From contig CM062294.1 of NCBI GenBank assembly GCA_031216915.1, positions 394,063,217-394,127,216 on the forward strand: a DNA stretch of 64,000 nt. The letters are read 5' to 3'. Source of the stretch: Pictodentalium vernedei. Its lineage: Eukaryota; Mollusca; Scaphopoda; Dentaliida; Dentaliidae. Under the pieces are notes generated by a model that searched no databases, was not told where the DNA came from, and saw only the letters and a list, made by a program, of their open reading frames with translations. A program made the translations under genes and the position numbers. Of the stretch, positions 10,529 through 23,129 are shown one piece after another (position 1 is the first letter of the stretch; the number at the start of each line of letters is the position of its first letter).

Positions 10529-13500
10529 TTGAAAGGATATTGATCAATTGTTTTAAGAGGAAGTCTTCCTCTGACTTTATTATCATTCTATATGTGGTCA
10601 GTGTACTCGCATTAACTCCTGTTCTGTATCTTATGATTTCGATGACAATATGGGAAGCGTATGTCACGGTATGTTGTTGGGGATTTGGACACTCTGGTCC
10701 TTTCCCCGCAGGGTCACTCTACTTTATCAATTTCTATTTCAGACGATCAAGATTAGGGTGATGTATCTGTGATGTCTTCCAACAGTGTGCCTCCGTCGTC
10801 ACAATTAATGAAGGGCTAGCGGAAAAGTGCTCATGTAATACGCCAATTGCCTAAGAGGACCCTAGTAGGTTCGACGGCCTTTGACGTCCGCTAGCTCGCC
10901 CGGTGTAGCGTCCATTCACCAAATGGTTCGGCAGCCGGGTTCGTCCGTTGCGGTCTAGAAGGAATTTTGGGGTGATGCGAGCACTATAAATTAACTTAAT
11001 GCACACCCAGTGACGGCGGATCGGAGGGAGAACGGAGGAAGCCTTTTAGTCCGGTTCATAGCTCGTTCCGGTCCATCCGGACGGCAAGCGAGAGAGGCCC
11101 CTCTCTCGTTCAACAACATCTGGCCCCAGATGTTGTGGTACAAAATGTGTCGCTAGCGGAGCATACGTCCGTCGCTCGGGACGCTCCGTTGTATAGGCAG
11201 TCCGCTGAGACTGCTAAGGCTTCCTCTTCTCGTCAGCGCACACGACCGCACCTTGGCTGCGTGACCGCCGATATATTACCAGCTTCGCCGATTAAGGATT
11301 CTTCGGCGACCAGGTCACACCATCCGGCAGCCAGGGATTCGAGACCGATGGACTCCGGACGTTCGCATAGGAAAAGTATGCGGGAGCCATCTGATGCGGA
11401 GCTGCCCTCGGCGAAGCAGCGATAGACTGCGCCTCCGCAGGTCTCGACGCCGGACATTCTTGTGCACATAGCACAGCTTATCGCAGCATCCCAGCAGCCG
11501 ACAGAAACGGTGTCGGATCGAGAATTATCCGACAGCGCTGGGTCGGTAGCCGGGGACTCGAGGCCTGCAGACTCCGGACGTTCGCATAGGAAGTGTGCGG
11601 GAGTCAACGTACACGGAGCTTCCGGCGGCAATGCATCGTAAGTCCGCTACTGCACAGGCCTCGGGAACGGACGTGCTTTCCTTAATAGCACAGTTTATCG
11701 CAGCATCCCAGCATCAACTGAATCTGTCGCATATATTTTATCCGACGATGCTGGGTCGGGACGCTCCGCAGAAGCGGGTACGGACGTCCGAAAGTTTCAT
11801 CCGGTCCGACGGGATACCGAAAGGGATTCGGAGGATTTCAAGCTTTCCCTTTCGGAACAACATATGCTGCGATGCCGGATAAGAAACTGATAGCGTCGGT
11901 GGACTTAGAAATTTTTGGTTCGGTTCAGGGACATCGTCCCTCAGTTCCGACATAGTCCAATAATGTCACACAAACTTTCGAATTATTGAACGACGCTATA
12001 TATATTATTATTTTATGCTTGCTATCCAAGCATTTCTGGTTTCTTGTTCGAAGAGTTATGGAGATGTCTTTCAAAAGTGTGCCTCTGTCGTCATAGTTAA
12101 TGAAGAGTTAGCGGCAATAAGTGCTCATGGAATATGTCTATCGCTTACGGAGTGACATTCGCTAGCTCACCTGGTGTAGCGTACATTCATCGAATGGTTC
12201 GGCTGCCGGGTTCGTCCGTTGCGGTCTAGGAAGGAGATTTGGGTGATGCGAGCACTTTAATTACTTTAGTACTCACCCAGTGACGGCAGATTGAGGACAG
12301 ATCGGAGGAAGCCTGTTAGTCCGGTTCCTGGCTTGTCCAGGTCCGTCCGTGCTGTGAGCGAGAGAGGTTCCTCTCTCGCCCAACAACATAGGGGACCGCA
12401 TGTTGTGGTTCTGATATTTTACATTCGGAGCATATGTCCGTTGCTCGGGACGCTCCGTTATATTGACAGTCCGAGAGACTGTCTTTAATGCTTCCTCATC
12501 CTCAAAGCAGGGCACACGACCGCACATTGGCTACGTGACCTCGAGTATCCGATCAGTTTCGGCATTCAGTGATTCCACGGCGAATAGGTCGCGCCATCCG
12601 GTAGCCAAGGGACACGAGGCCTATACACTCCGTTCGCTCGCATATTGGAAGTATGCACGGGGTAACGATCACGGAGCTTCCAGCGGCAATGCATCGTAAG
12701 ACCGCTTTTCCTCAGGCCTCAGTGACGGACGTGCTATCCGAGTTAGCACAGTTGTTTCGCAGCATCCCAGCAATTGACAGTTTCTCGGTCGAATCAGGAA
12801 TTATCCGACGGCGCTGGGTCGGTGCGGTCCGCGGTTGCATCAGCTACGGACGACCGAACGCTTTATACGGTCCGACAGGATGGCGAAAGGGATTCGAAAG
12901 ATTTCGAGTTTTCCCTTTAGTAGTATTGGAAGATGCCTTTCATATCTTCTGGCATTTCTTCCAGTGATTATTATTTCGGACTTCATTGCTGCGATCTTGG
13001 ATAAGAGACTTATAGCGTCATTGGACTCGGATTTTTCGATCGGTACAGGGACATTGTCCCTGACTTACCGACGCAGTCCAATATTGTCATTACAATATGT
13101 GTTTTATTTTTCGACGCTATATATTTATATATATACAAGCCTGCTACTAAGCATGATAGTTTAGTTTCTTGTCCGCGTTGCTCATTTCTGCCATTTTATC
13201 TTTTTTACAAATAGTTTATTTTGGCAGAGCAGGGCATACCGAGAGTTCATATGCGTCAAGACGGTGTGATTAAAGACTGCATATATTCTTTTTCGCCGTT
13301 TATGTCTTTTCCAATTTCAATGTTGGGAACGACATTATGTATAGTAGACTTAACTTAGACGCTTTATTATACGTAATCCGCCTTACTGAGGCGTTATCAT
13401 TACGTCTTCAAGAAAAGATTTACGGGATATTATTCTCAATGTAATTTCTTTTGAGGGCAGTAGTTTGTTCACGTATAACTCCGCCCTTCAGTGGCTGATT

Positions 13501-13625
13501 GGAGTTAGTTAGACGTGACGCAGCCCTAGCTACATCCACACGCGTGGATAGTAAGGTTAAGAACTCTCTCAGAGTCGCTTCGTTCTCGGAGGAGCTTCTC
13601 TTCGACGGCAACTTTCCGGCAATCC
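10529..13625 (+). pseudogene. DIRS Gag remnant of element 1a, with internal duplication
   Basis: Starts where intact copies have ATG; here the codon is TTG. It follows the Gag of the copy at 62265 but with many stops and frameshifts. The middle of Gag is present twice, roughly 10780-12050 and 12060-13090. Bases 11135-11530 are much closer to the intact Gag at 62860-63250 than the rest is, so this part looks like an imported patch. The basic Gag C terminus is lost in the deletion that also removed RT. Confidence 0.75.
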
Positions 13626-13639
13626 ATGAATTGCTCGAT

Positions 13640-14440
13640 TTATACGTTCTCTTGTCTATCTAGTGTTACAAGAGATTCAGACTGGGGCAAACATTCGGTG
13701 GTTGACTCAGAGAGTGCCGCCGCAGTTGCCGGACCCGAGTGTGGCTGTATGACGGTTGCCAGTCAACAGATTGGATATATACTGATCCCTACGGATTCGA
13801 AGTGCCAGGGTCTTTGGGTTCCGCAGTCTTTTAGTTATCAGTTTAACTTCCGCGGAATAATGTTTTTTAGGCTTGCTTTATGTCATTGCATGAACATTAT
13901 TCAGAAACGCATGCCCAAATTCCTGTCCTTTAATTCGACAGTAGTGGCGTATCTCCGGAACCAGGGAGGCACTCTTTCGTTTCCGTTATTCAATTTAATG
14001 GAAAGAATCCGTCTGTTGGTTATAGTACACCAAGTTCAGTTTTGGTCCGTCATATTCCGGGTCGTCTGATTGTTTTATCGGACTCCCGTTCTCTTACGGG
14101 TCGCTTGTTGCTGTCAGAATGGACTCTCAACAAACAAGTATTCAATCAGATTTGCTATCTATGGGAGCGCCCAATGATGATTTATTTATGACACAGCTTG
14201 CTAATCAATTGCAGACGTATGTGTTAGCTTGTCCAGATCTCTGAGCTAATAGTGTTAACGCTCTATTGATCTATAGGACGGAATGATAGGATACGCGTAT
14301 CCTCCGGCGCTGTTGTTTTAGCAGGTATTGCTAAGATAAACAACCACAATACATTTCTGTTGATAGCATCTCTATCTTCACAGAGATCATGAGTAATTTA
14401 CTCTCTTGTCTACTGTGGGTCTTAACGTGAAATCTTCCTC
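13640..14440 (+). pseudogene. RNase H and downstream remnant of element 1a (RT deleted)
   Basis: Matches the RNase H part of the copy at 52477-55112 from the segment ending QEIQTWANIQWL onward. Equivalents of the LSDNTTVVAYIRNQGG motif (13930-13970) and the LFATHLNNQLQ segment can be followed through frame breaks. There is no RT palm. The nearest open frame, 13626-14069, only partly follows the real frame. Confidence 0.7.
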
Positions 14441-14469
14441 TATGTGAGGATCTTTTTTCACTGGGTAAA

Positions 14470-15530
14470 TCGTGTCATCTTTATCACAACCAGCAAGGTC
14501 GCAACCTTCATGTTTTCCGTTGTGTGGTCCGTATTGCATTGTAAGCACTGTACTGGACGAGCTTTGGACGCAATTTCTTACTATAGGAGATCCTCTTCTT
14601 CGCTATTCTATGCGACTAAAGTGGAGGCTCTTCCGTCGTGGTGTAGGGATCATTATGTTCATTTTGTTGATCCCTCCATACTACTCATTGCTATTTTTTA
14701 GTATACTTGTTTCACAAGATCTACTGCAGCCTGTTATTATTTAGGTTATAGGTTTATGTTACCTCATACCTATGCACTCTACGATAGTTTACATTTGAGT
14801 CTTTTGTCTCTTTATCTAAGTCAGTTAGTAACTTTTTGATAAATAGACTTAGAATCTTTAGATTAAATTCCTATACGGATTTTATCTTCGGTTCTTATTT
14901 AGCTAAGTAATCATTTGAGCCTCTGGAAACAGTAGTTTTCAAATTCTGACCTTTTAAACAGTAATTCTGTTGGTTTCTCTTTTACTGTAGAGTCAGTGAG
15001 TTTCATGCACTATTGATGGATGATTTTCACTTTCATAGTTTCGGAATCAATACTTCCGTACTATTTAGGTTGGATTGTTGCATAAGAGTTAGGCTCCTAT
15101 TATCCGGAACCTATTATTTTAAGGTCCTTCCGTCTTCGTATGGGCATAGGCCTTTACTCTTTCCGGGTACAGTTTATGTATTTATAAACAGATATCTGTT
15201 TATTACAAGGGCGTAAGCTTCTTCTGTCTTTGATGTCTAGTAGAAGGACGTTACGCTCCATTTTATTGTTAATGGATTCTATTAACTATCGGTACTGCTT
15301 ATGGTATATCATTGACTTAGCAGTTGTGCTTAAGATTTCGGCTCATGAAGTAAGAGTTCTTCTACTTCTTGGGCTTACATTAATAGTGTCGCTATTATAG
15401 ATTTTTGAAGGCCGCTCATTGCGCTCAGCCATCCACATTCATGAATTTTATCTTAGAAATATCGAGTCAATTTCTTGAGGCCTCTTTTGTTAGGTCTATT
15501 ATCTACTGCTCAGAATGTCATTCACTTAAC
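14470..15530 (+). pseudogene. Tyrosine recombinase remnant of element 1a
   Basis: Nucleotide alignment with the intact YR at 54980-56197 is clear (for example the stretches around 14530-14640 and 15320-15480), but there are many stops and small indels. The region encoding the His-x-x-Arg motif is still recognisable at about 15345. Confidence 0.75.
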
Positions 15531-16111
15531 AGTTGCTACTATAGCTAGGTAGGCTGTCTGTTTCGGCAGTGTCTCCGTTCTGCTGCCCTCTTCGCTCTGG
15601 GCTATTTGACCCAGGGCAAGAAAAAGGGGGGGGGGGAGGGTGTTCCCTTGGGTCACCTGTTTTTACTATGAAAACAAGGGGATACCTCCTCCGGAGTTAG
15701 TAATTCTGAGCTGTTATTGGGATGGTTGTTTAGTGAGAAGTTTAAGTTTATAAAATTCATTCAAGTCTTAGTTTTTAAAGTATAGCTTTTGAATATTGCA
15801 TATGTCAACGGACATGATTATGCAATTCTCAGACACTTTTAGGAGTATAAGAGTCTCTATTCTCTAGACTTACTTTATTATTGGCTTACTTTAAAAATTA
15901 TTAGTATAAGGATTATATTGGATATTAATAGAGTACATGGATGTATGAAGCTCAATTTTGGAAGGTGTTGTATCTTTCTAATTTATCATAAATAAGAAAG
16001 ATACATGTAAGGCCTATTACTTCTTTTCCCTACTGGGGTTGACTCTATTTTATTTTATTGAGCGTATTCCATTTTGCTCTATGTCCTTGGCCCTCCAGCC
16101 TTTTTACTATT

Positions 16112-16200
16112 CAGCTATGTCTGGGTCATTGGTACAGTATAAAAATGTTAAAAAATTTATAGTAATTTATATATTTTTTATACTTACCAATGACCCAGAC
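16112..16200. repeat. Internal complementary region (ICR) of DIRS element 1a
   Basis: The first half is the reverse complement of the left terminus (ending GTACAGTATAAAAAT). The second half is the reverse complement of the right terminus (beginning GTTAAAAAATTTATAG). They meet at 16146/16147. This is the DIRS hallmark used in circular intermediate formation, and it defines both element ends exactly. Confidence 0.93.
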
Positions 16201-16778
16201 GGGGATGGCCCTCCCAGGAGTTGGGAACTCTTGCCTCCCCGCTGAGTACATAGCGCTTACCAGGCACTGGTTATTAGAATGATAAATGGCGCCAATTTCG
16301 GAACGTCCTTGACACTGTGCATGCGCAGTAGGGGCGAAGTGTGGAGGGCCTTTCAGGACATGTTTTCTTTAGTTTTAGATGCAAATTTTGGGGATTGGGG
16401 GGCAAAATTTGTGTTTGGCCCTATATTTTAAGAGTTAGCACCAGCTATGTCTGGGTCATTGGTAAGTATAAAAAATATATAAATTACTATAAATTTTTTA
16501 ACATCTTGATGTTATTTTAATCATAACTAGATACATTATTATTGTTCGTAAGTGTTGAATAAATTGTTTAAAATATTTTTAAAATTTTTGTCCACACTTA
16601 GGCTTGGGATCCATTGGGGCTCAACGTTACTTTTCAGAAACTTGGGCTGTTCTGAAAAAATATTTTTTCAAAATATTTTGATTTCAGTTATTTTTTCTAT
16701 ATTAATGGATCATATTATTATTATGTATTTTGATTGCCAGGGGTTAGTGCGAGTACCAGGACTTGTTTTCTTTTCACA

Positions 16779-18480
16779 TTGAAAGGATATTGATCAATTG
16801 TAATAAGAGGAAGTCTTCCTCTGACTTTATAATCATTCTATATGTGGTCAGTGTACTCGCATTAACTCCTGTTCTGTATCGTATGATTTCGATGACAATA
16901 TGGGAAGCGTATGTCACGGTATGTTATTGGGGAATTAGACACTCCGCTCCTTTCCCCGCAGGGTCACTCTACTTTATCAATTTCTATTTCAGACGATCAA
17001 GATTAGGGTGATGTATCTGTGATGTCTTCCAACAGTGTGCCTCCATCGTCACAATTAATGAAGGGCTAGCGGAAAAGTGCTCATGTAAATACGCCTATTG
17101 CCTAAGAGGACCCTAGTAGGTTCGACGGCCTTTGACGTCCGCTAGCTTGCCCGGTGTAGCGTCCATTCACCGAATGGTTCGGCAGCCAGGTTCGTCCGTT
17201 GCGGTCTAGAAGGAATTTTGGGGTGATGCGAGCCTTAAAAATCAACCTAATGCACACCCAGTGACGGCGGATCGAAAGGAGAATGGAGGAAGCCTTTTAG
17301 TCTGGTTCATAGCTCGTTCCGGTCCATCCGGACGGCAAGCGAGAGAGGCCCCTCTCTCGTTCAACAACATCTGGCCCCAGATGTTGTGGTACAAAATGTT
17401 TCGCATTCGGAGCATACGTCCGTCGCTCGGGACGCTCCGACATATAGTCAGTCCGGAGTAGACTGTCAATAAGGCTTCCTCATTCTCATAGTTGCGCACA
17501 CGACCGCTCTTGGCTACGTGACCACGGATATCCAGTCAGCTTCGCCAGTCAGAGATTCATCGGCGACCAGGTCACACCATCCGGTAGCCAGGGACACGAG
17601 GCCTGCAGACTCCGGACGTTCGCATAGGAAGTGTGCGGGAGTCAACGTACACGGAGCTTCCGGCGGCAATGCATCGTAAGACCGCTACTGCACAGGCCTC
17701 GGGAACGGACGTGCTTTCCTAAATAGCACAGTTTATCGCAGCATCTCAGCGTCAACTGAATCTGTCGCATATTTTTTATCCGACGATGCAGGGTCGGGAC
17801 GCTCCGCGGAAGCGGGTACGGACGTCCGAAAATTTCATGCGGTCCGACGGGATACCGAAAGGGATTTGGAGGATTCGAGCTTTCCCTTTCGGAACAACAT
17901 ATGCTGTTGTGTATGTCATCTGACTTGGTCTTCTACAGCTTCTTTCGTCGGACCAGAATGCTGCGATGCCGGATAAGAAACTGATAGCGTCGGTGGACTT
18001 AGAAATTTTTGGTTCGGTTCAGGGACATTGCTCATTTCTGCCGTTTTATCATTTATACGAATAGTTTATTTTGGCAGAGCAGGGCATACCGAGAGTTCAT
18101 ATGCGTCTAGACGGTGTGGTTAAAGACTGGAAATATTCTTTTTCGCCGTTTATGTTTTTTCCAACTTCAATGTTGGAAACGACATGATGTATAGTAGACT
18201 TAACTTAGACGCTTTATCATACGTAATCCGCCTTACTGAGGCATTATCACTACGTTTTCAAGAAAGGATTTACGGGATATTATTCTCAATGTAATTTCTT
18301 TTGAGGGCAGTAGTTTGTTCACGTATAACTCCGCCCTTCAGTGGCTGATTGGAGTTGGTTAGACATGACGCAGCCCTAGCTACATCCATACCCGTGGATA
18401 GTTAGGTTAAGAACTCTCTCAGAGTCGCTTCGTTCTCGGAGGAGCTTCTCTTCGACGGCAACTTTTCGGCAATCCATGAA
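16779..18480 (+). pseudogene. DIRS Gag remnant of element 1b
   Basis: The initiator position reads ATTG instead of ATG (TTTTCACATTGAAAGG). It follows Gag to GACGGCAACTTTTCGGCAATC at the RT-deletion junction, with many stops. A further deletion joins CAGGGACATTG to CTCATTTCTGCC near 18026. Confidence 0.75.
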
Positions 18481-18489
18481 TTGCTCGAT

Positions 18490-20390
18490 TTACACGTTCT
18501 CTTGTCTATCTAGTGTTACAAGAGATTCAGACTGGGGCAAACATTCGGTGGTTGACTCAGAGAGTGCCACCGCAGTTGCCGGACCCGAGTGTGGCTGTTA
18601 TGACGGTTGCCAGTCAAACTGATTGGGATATAATACTGATCCCAACGGATTCGAAGTGCCAGGGTCTTTGGGTTCCGCAGTCTCTTAGCAACCAATTTTC
18701 TTCCGCAGAATAATGTTTTTTAGGCTTGCTTTATGTCATTGCATGAACATTATTCAGAAATGCATGCCCAAATCCTGTCCGTTAATTCGACAGTAGTGGC
18801 GTATCTCCGGAACCAGGGAGGCACTCTTTCGTTTCCGTTATTCAATTTAATGGAAAGAATCCATCTGTTGGTTATAGTACACCAAGTTCTGTTTTGGTCC
18901 GTCATATTCCGGGTCGTCTGATTGTTTTACCGGACTCCCGTTCACTTACGGGTCGCTTGTTGCTGTCAGAATGGACTCTCAACAAACAAGTATTCAATCA
19001 GATTTGCTATCTATGGGAGCGCCCAATGATGATTTATTTACGACACAGCTTGCTAATCAATTGCAGACGTATGTGTTGGCTTGTCCAGATCTCTGAGCTA
19101 ATGTTGTTAACGCTCTATTGATCTATAGGACGGAATGATAGGATACGCGTATCCTCCGGCGCTGTTGTTTCAGCAGGTATTGCTAAGATAAACAACCACA
19201 ATACATTTCTGTTGATAGCATCACTATCTTCACAGAGATCATGGGTAATTTACTCTCTTGTCTACTGTGGGTCTTAACGTGAAATCTTCCTCAATGTGAG
19301 GATCTTTTTTCACTGGGTGAATCGTGTCATCTTTATCACAACCCGCAAGGTCGCAACCTTCATGAATTCCGTTGTGTGGTCCGTATTGCATTGTAAGCAT
19401 TGTACTGGACGAGCTTTGGACGCGATTTCTTACTATAGGAGATCCTCTTCTTCGCTATTCTATGCGGCTGAAGTGGAGGCTCTTCCGTCGTTGGTGTAGG
19501 GATCATTATGTTCATATTGTTGATCCCTTCATACTACTCATTGCAATTTTTTAGTATACTTGTTTCACAAGATCTACTGCAGCCTGTTATTATTAAGGTT
19601 ATAGGTTTATGTTACCTCATACCTATGCACTTTATGATAGTTAACAATTGAGTCTTATGTCTCTTTATCTAATTCAGTTAGTAACTTTTTGATATATAGA
19701 CTTAGAATCTTTAGATTAAATTCCTATATGGATTTTAACTTCGGTTCTTATTTAGCTAAGTAATCATTTGAGCCTCTGGAAACAGTAGTTTTCAAATTCT
19801 GACCTTTTAGACAGTAATTCTGTTGGTTTCTCTTTTACTGTAGAGTCAGTGAGTTTCATGCACTATTGATGGATGATTTTCACTTTCGTAGTTTCGGAAT
19901 CACTACTTCCGTTACTATTTAGGTTGGATTTTTGCATAAGAGTTAGGCTCCTAATATCCAGAACCTATTGTTATTAAGGTCCTTCCGTCTTCGTACGGGC
20001 ATAGGCCTTTACTCTTTCCGGGTAGAGTTTATGTATTTGTAAACAGATATCTGTTTATTACTATGGGCGTAAGCTTCTTCTGTCTTTGATGCCTAGTAGA
20101 AGGACGTTTCGCTCTATTCTATTGTTAATGGATTCTATTAACTATTGGTACTGCTTATGGTATATCATTGACTTAGCAGTTGTGCTTAAGATTTCGGCTC
20201 ATGAAGTAAGAGTTCTTCTACATCTTGGGCTTACATTAATAGTGTCGCTATTATAGATTTTTGAAGGCTGCTCATTGCGCTCAGCCATCCACATTCATGA
20301 ATTTTTATCTCAGAAATATCGAGTCCATTTCTGGAGGCCTCTATTGTTAAGTCTATTATCTACTGCTCAGAATGTCATTCACTTTACAGT
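18490..20390 (+). pseudogene. RNase H and tyrosine recombinase remnants of element 1b
   Basis: Bases 18490-19290 align to the RNase H and following segment, and 19310-20390 to the YR of the copy at 54980. Both are broken by multiple stops. Closely similar to 13640-15530 in element 1a, including many of the same lesions, so these lesions predate the nested insertion. Confidence 0.72.
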
Positions 20391-20972
20391 TGCTACTATA
20401 GCTAGGTAGGCTGTCTGTTTCGGCAGTGTCTCCGTTCTGCTGCCCTCTTCGCTCTGGGCTATTTGACCCAGGGCAAGAAAAAGGGGGGGGGGGGGGGGAG
20501 GGTGTTCCCTTGGGTCACCTGTTTTACTATGAAAACAAGGGGATACCTCCTCCGGAGTTAGTAATTCTGAGCTGTTATTGGGATGGTTATTTAGTGAGAA
20601 GTTTATGTTTAAAATTCATTCTAGTCTTAGTTTTTAAAGTATAGCTTTTGATTATTGCATATGTCAACGGACATGATTATGCAATCCTCAGACACTTTTA
20701 GGACTATAAGAGTCTCTATTCTCTAGACTTACTTTATTTATTGGCTTACTTTAAAAATTATTAGTATAAGGATTATATTGGATATTAATAGAGTACATGG
20801 ATGTATGAAGCTCAATTTTGGAAGGTGTTGTATCTTTCTAATTTATCTTATATAAGAAAGATGCATGTAAGGCCTATTACTTCTTTTTCCCTACAGGGGA
20901 TGACTCTATTTTATATTATTGAGCGTATTCCATTTTGCTCTATGTCCTTGGCCCTCCAGCCTTTTTACTATT

Positions 20973-21061
20973 CAGCTATGTCTGGGTCATTGGTACAGTA
21001 TAAAAATGTTAAAAAATTTATAGTAATTTCTATATTTTTTATACTTACCAATGACCCAGAC
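20973..21061. repeat. ICR of DIRS element 1b
   Basis: Same two-part structure as at 16112-16200: reverse complement of the left end joined to reverse complement of the right end, with the junction at AAAAAT/GTTAAA. Confidence 0.92.
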
Positions 21062-21512
21062 GGGGATGGCCCTCCCAGGAGTTGGGAACTCTTGCCTCCC
21101 CGCTGAGTACATAGCGCTTACCAGGCACTGGTTATTAGAATGATTAATGGCGCCAATTTCGGAACGTCCTTGACACTGCGCATGCGCAGTAGAGGCGAAG
21201 TGTGGAGGGCCTTTCAGGACATGTTTTCTTTGGTTTTAGATGCAAATTTTGGGGATTGGGGGGCAAAATTTGTGTTTGGCCCTATATTTTAAAAGTTAGC
21301 ACCAGCCAGCTGTGGTCTGGGTAAGTATAAAAAATATAGAAATTACTATTATTTTTTTTAACTTTCATGAGAATCCAAATAGATTCTCCCAAATGTAGAT
21401 GAAAATATAAGCCCTGCTCTACCAGAGAGGTCACATCTAATGCAGACATTTTTGTATAGACCATCATGGGGGAAAGGATATTCACAAGTAACAGGTTTTG
21501 GCCAATATTTTT

Positions 21513-23129
21513 AGCTTAACTTGACAAAGTCAAGATAAGCTGTTGCCATCACGAGTGCAGAAGTCTGTGAGTCTGTTCACATTTTCTTTAGCACAGGCTA
21601 CACCCCGTATTCATTTTTCGATCATCATTTCATTTCATTTGCAGGTTGGAGGTCATATCTGGATGAGAACGTCCCCTTTTGGTCATGACAGGTGACAGGT
21701 TTCGCAAGCCTCTAACCCGAAAACCTTTAGCACAGTCTATAGGTCATATTTATAAAGGCATTTCCCTAACATGGTAGAATGTCTAGATGAGAACTCCCCC
21801 TTTTTTCGATCATCACGAAATTTCATTTGCAGGTTCGAGGTCATGTCTGGATGAGAACGTCCCCTTCTGGTCATGACAGGTCAACCATGACAGCTATACT
21901 TCACAAGCCCCTAACCCGAAAACCTTTAGCACAGTCTATAGGTCATATTTATAAAGGGATTTCCCTAACATGGTAGAATGACTCTGTTTAATGTCTAGAT
22001 GAGAACTTCCCCTTTTGGTCATGATCGGTCAAACATGATGGGTACGTGAACCCAAACTAAAAAACCTTTAGCACACTCTACAGGTCATATTTATGAAGGA
22101 ATTTTATTGTAACTGGGTAGGATGACTCCGTATAAGGTCTATATGAGATCATCCCCTTTTGGTCACAATCGGTAAACTGTAACGGCTGCACAGACCCAAA
22201 ACCCAAAAATCTTTAGCAGAGTCTACAGGTTGTATTTATGAAGGGATTTTATTGTAACGTTGTAGGATGACTCTGTTTTATGTCTAGAACATCATATTTT
22301 GGTTGGGTTCAATCAACCGTGATGGTTACAGAGGCACGTTACCTAAATTCCTTTAGAACAGTCGAAAGCATGTATTTATGAAGGGATTTCATTGCAAATT
22401 TGTAGGATGACTCAGTATAATGTCTAGATGAAAACATCCTATTTTGGCCGTGATTGCTCAACCGTGATAAATGCACAGGCACATGACCTAGATTTGTTTA
22501 ACACAGTCTACAGTTCATATTTATGAAGTGATTTCATTGTAACTTGGAAGGATAACTCGGTATGATGTCTAGATGAAACTGTCGTAAGTTGGTCACAATC
22601 GGTCAGCTGTTTCTGCCGCCTGATCACTTGACCGAGATTCCTTTAGTACTGTCTACAGGTTGTTTTTATGAATGCATTTCATTGTAACTTGGCTGGATAA
22701 CTTGGTATGATATCTAGATGAGCTTCCTATTTTGGTAGTGATTGGTCAACCATGACCGCCAAACCGCCATGTGACCAAGATTCCCTTAGCAAAGTCTACA
22801 AGTTATATTTATGAAGGAATTTCATTGTAATTTGGTAGGATGACTCATTTTGGAATGGTTTTACTGTAACATGTTAACTTTGGTTGACATACATTAACTG
22901 TGAGGGCCACATTAACCCAGGCCTCAGTTCTTTACTACAGTCTACACCTCAGATTATTCTTATTGAAAACATGGCATACAGGGAACAGAAATTAACATAT
23001 TCTCAGTGATCACAATTTTTGTCTTATTTGATAATCCTTTCATAAACATTGAACATTATCTTTTTCATCAAATATTACACACAGTCAAGTTAAGCTACAG
23101 TAGTAGTAGTAGTGTCAGTGACACTTTCA
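21513..23129 (+). mobile_element. HINE-like element Hel-4 (AGCTTAACT family), complete
   Basis: Starts AGCTTAACTTGAC-aaa-GTCAAGATAAGCT, a hairpin, after a T run. It ends AAGTTAAGCT, then the palindrome AGTGTCA-g-TGACACT and TTTCA followed by TT. The core (about 21640-22830) is a minisatellite of the same monomer type as 1-2550, with GGTCATATTTATGAAG, GTCTAGATGAGAAC and CCCCTTTTGGTC. About 8 units, drifting in period. No protein. Confidence 0.75.

Larger units (their letters stand above)
9435..16502 (+). mobile_element. DIRS-like element 1a, internally deleted, inserted in 1b
   Basis: 7068 bp from ATTTTTATACTG to AAATTTTTTAAC. Order: left inverted terminal repeat and leader (9435-10528), Gag remnant, RNase H remnant, YR remnant, ICR (16112-16200), right inverted terminal repeat. 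RT is missing: the sequence passes from Gag (about 13620) straight to a point just before RNase H (about 13640). The same junction occurs in 1b, so both copies descend from one deleted, probably non-autonomous, lineage. Frames are riddled with stops, while the termini and ICR stay clean. Confidence 0.9.
16503..21362 (+). mobile_element. DIRS-like element 1b, right part
   Basis: Continues element 1b after the 1a insertion. It contains Gag (from about 16779), RNase H and YR remnants and the ICR, and ends ATTTTTTTTAAC at 21362. It lacks RT through the same deletion as 1a (junction about 18475-18505) and lacks the Gag duplication and imported patch. About 1.4 kb shorter than the equivalent part of 1a. 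Confidence 0.88.
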
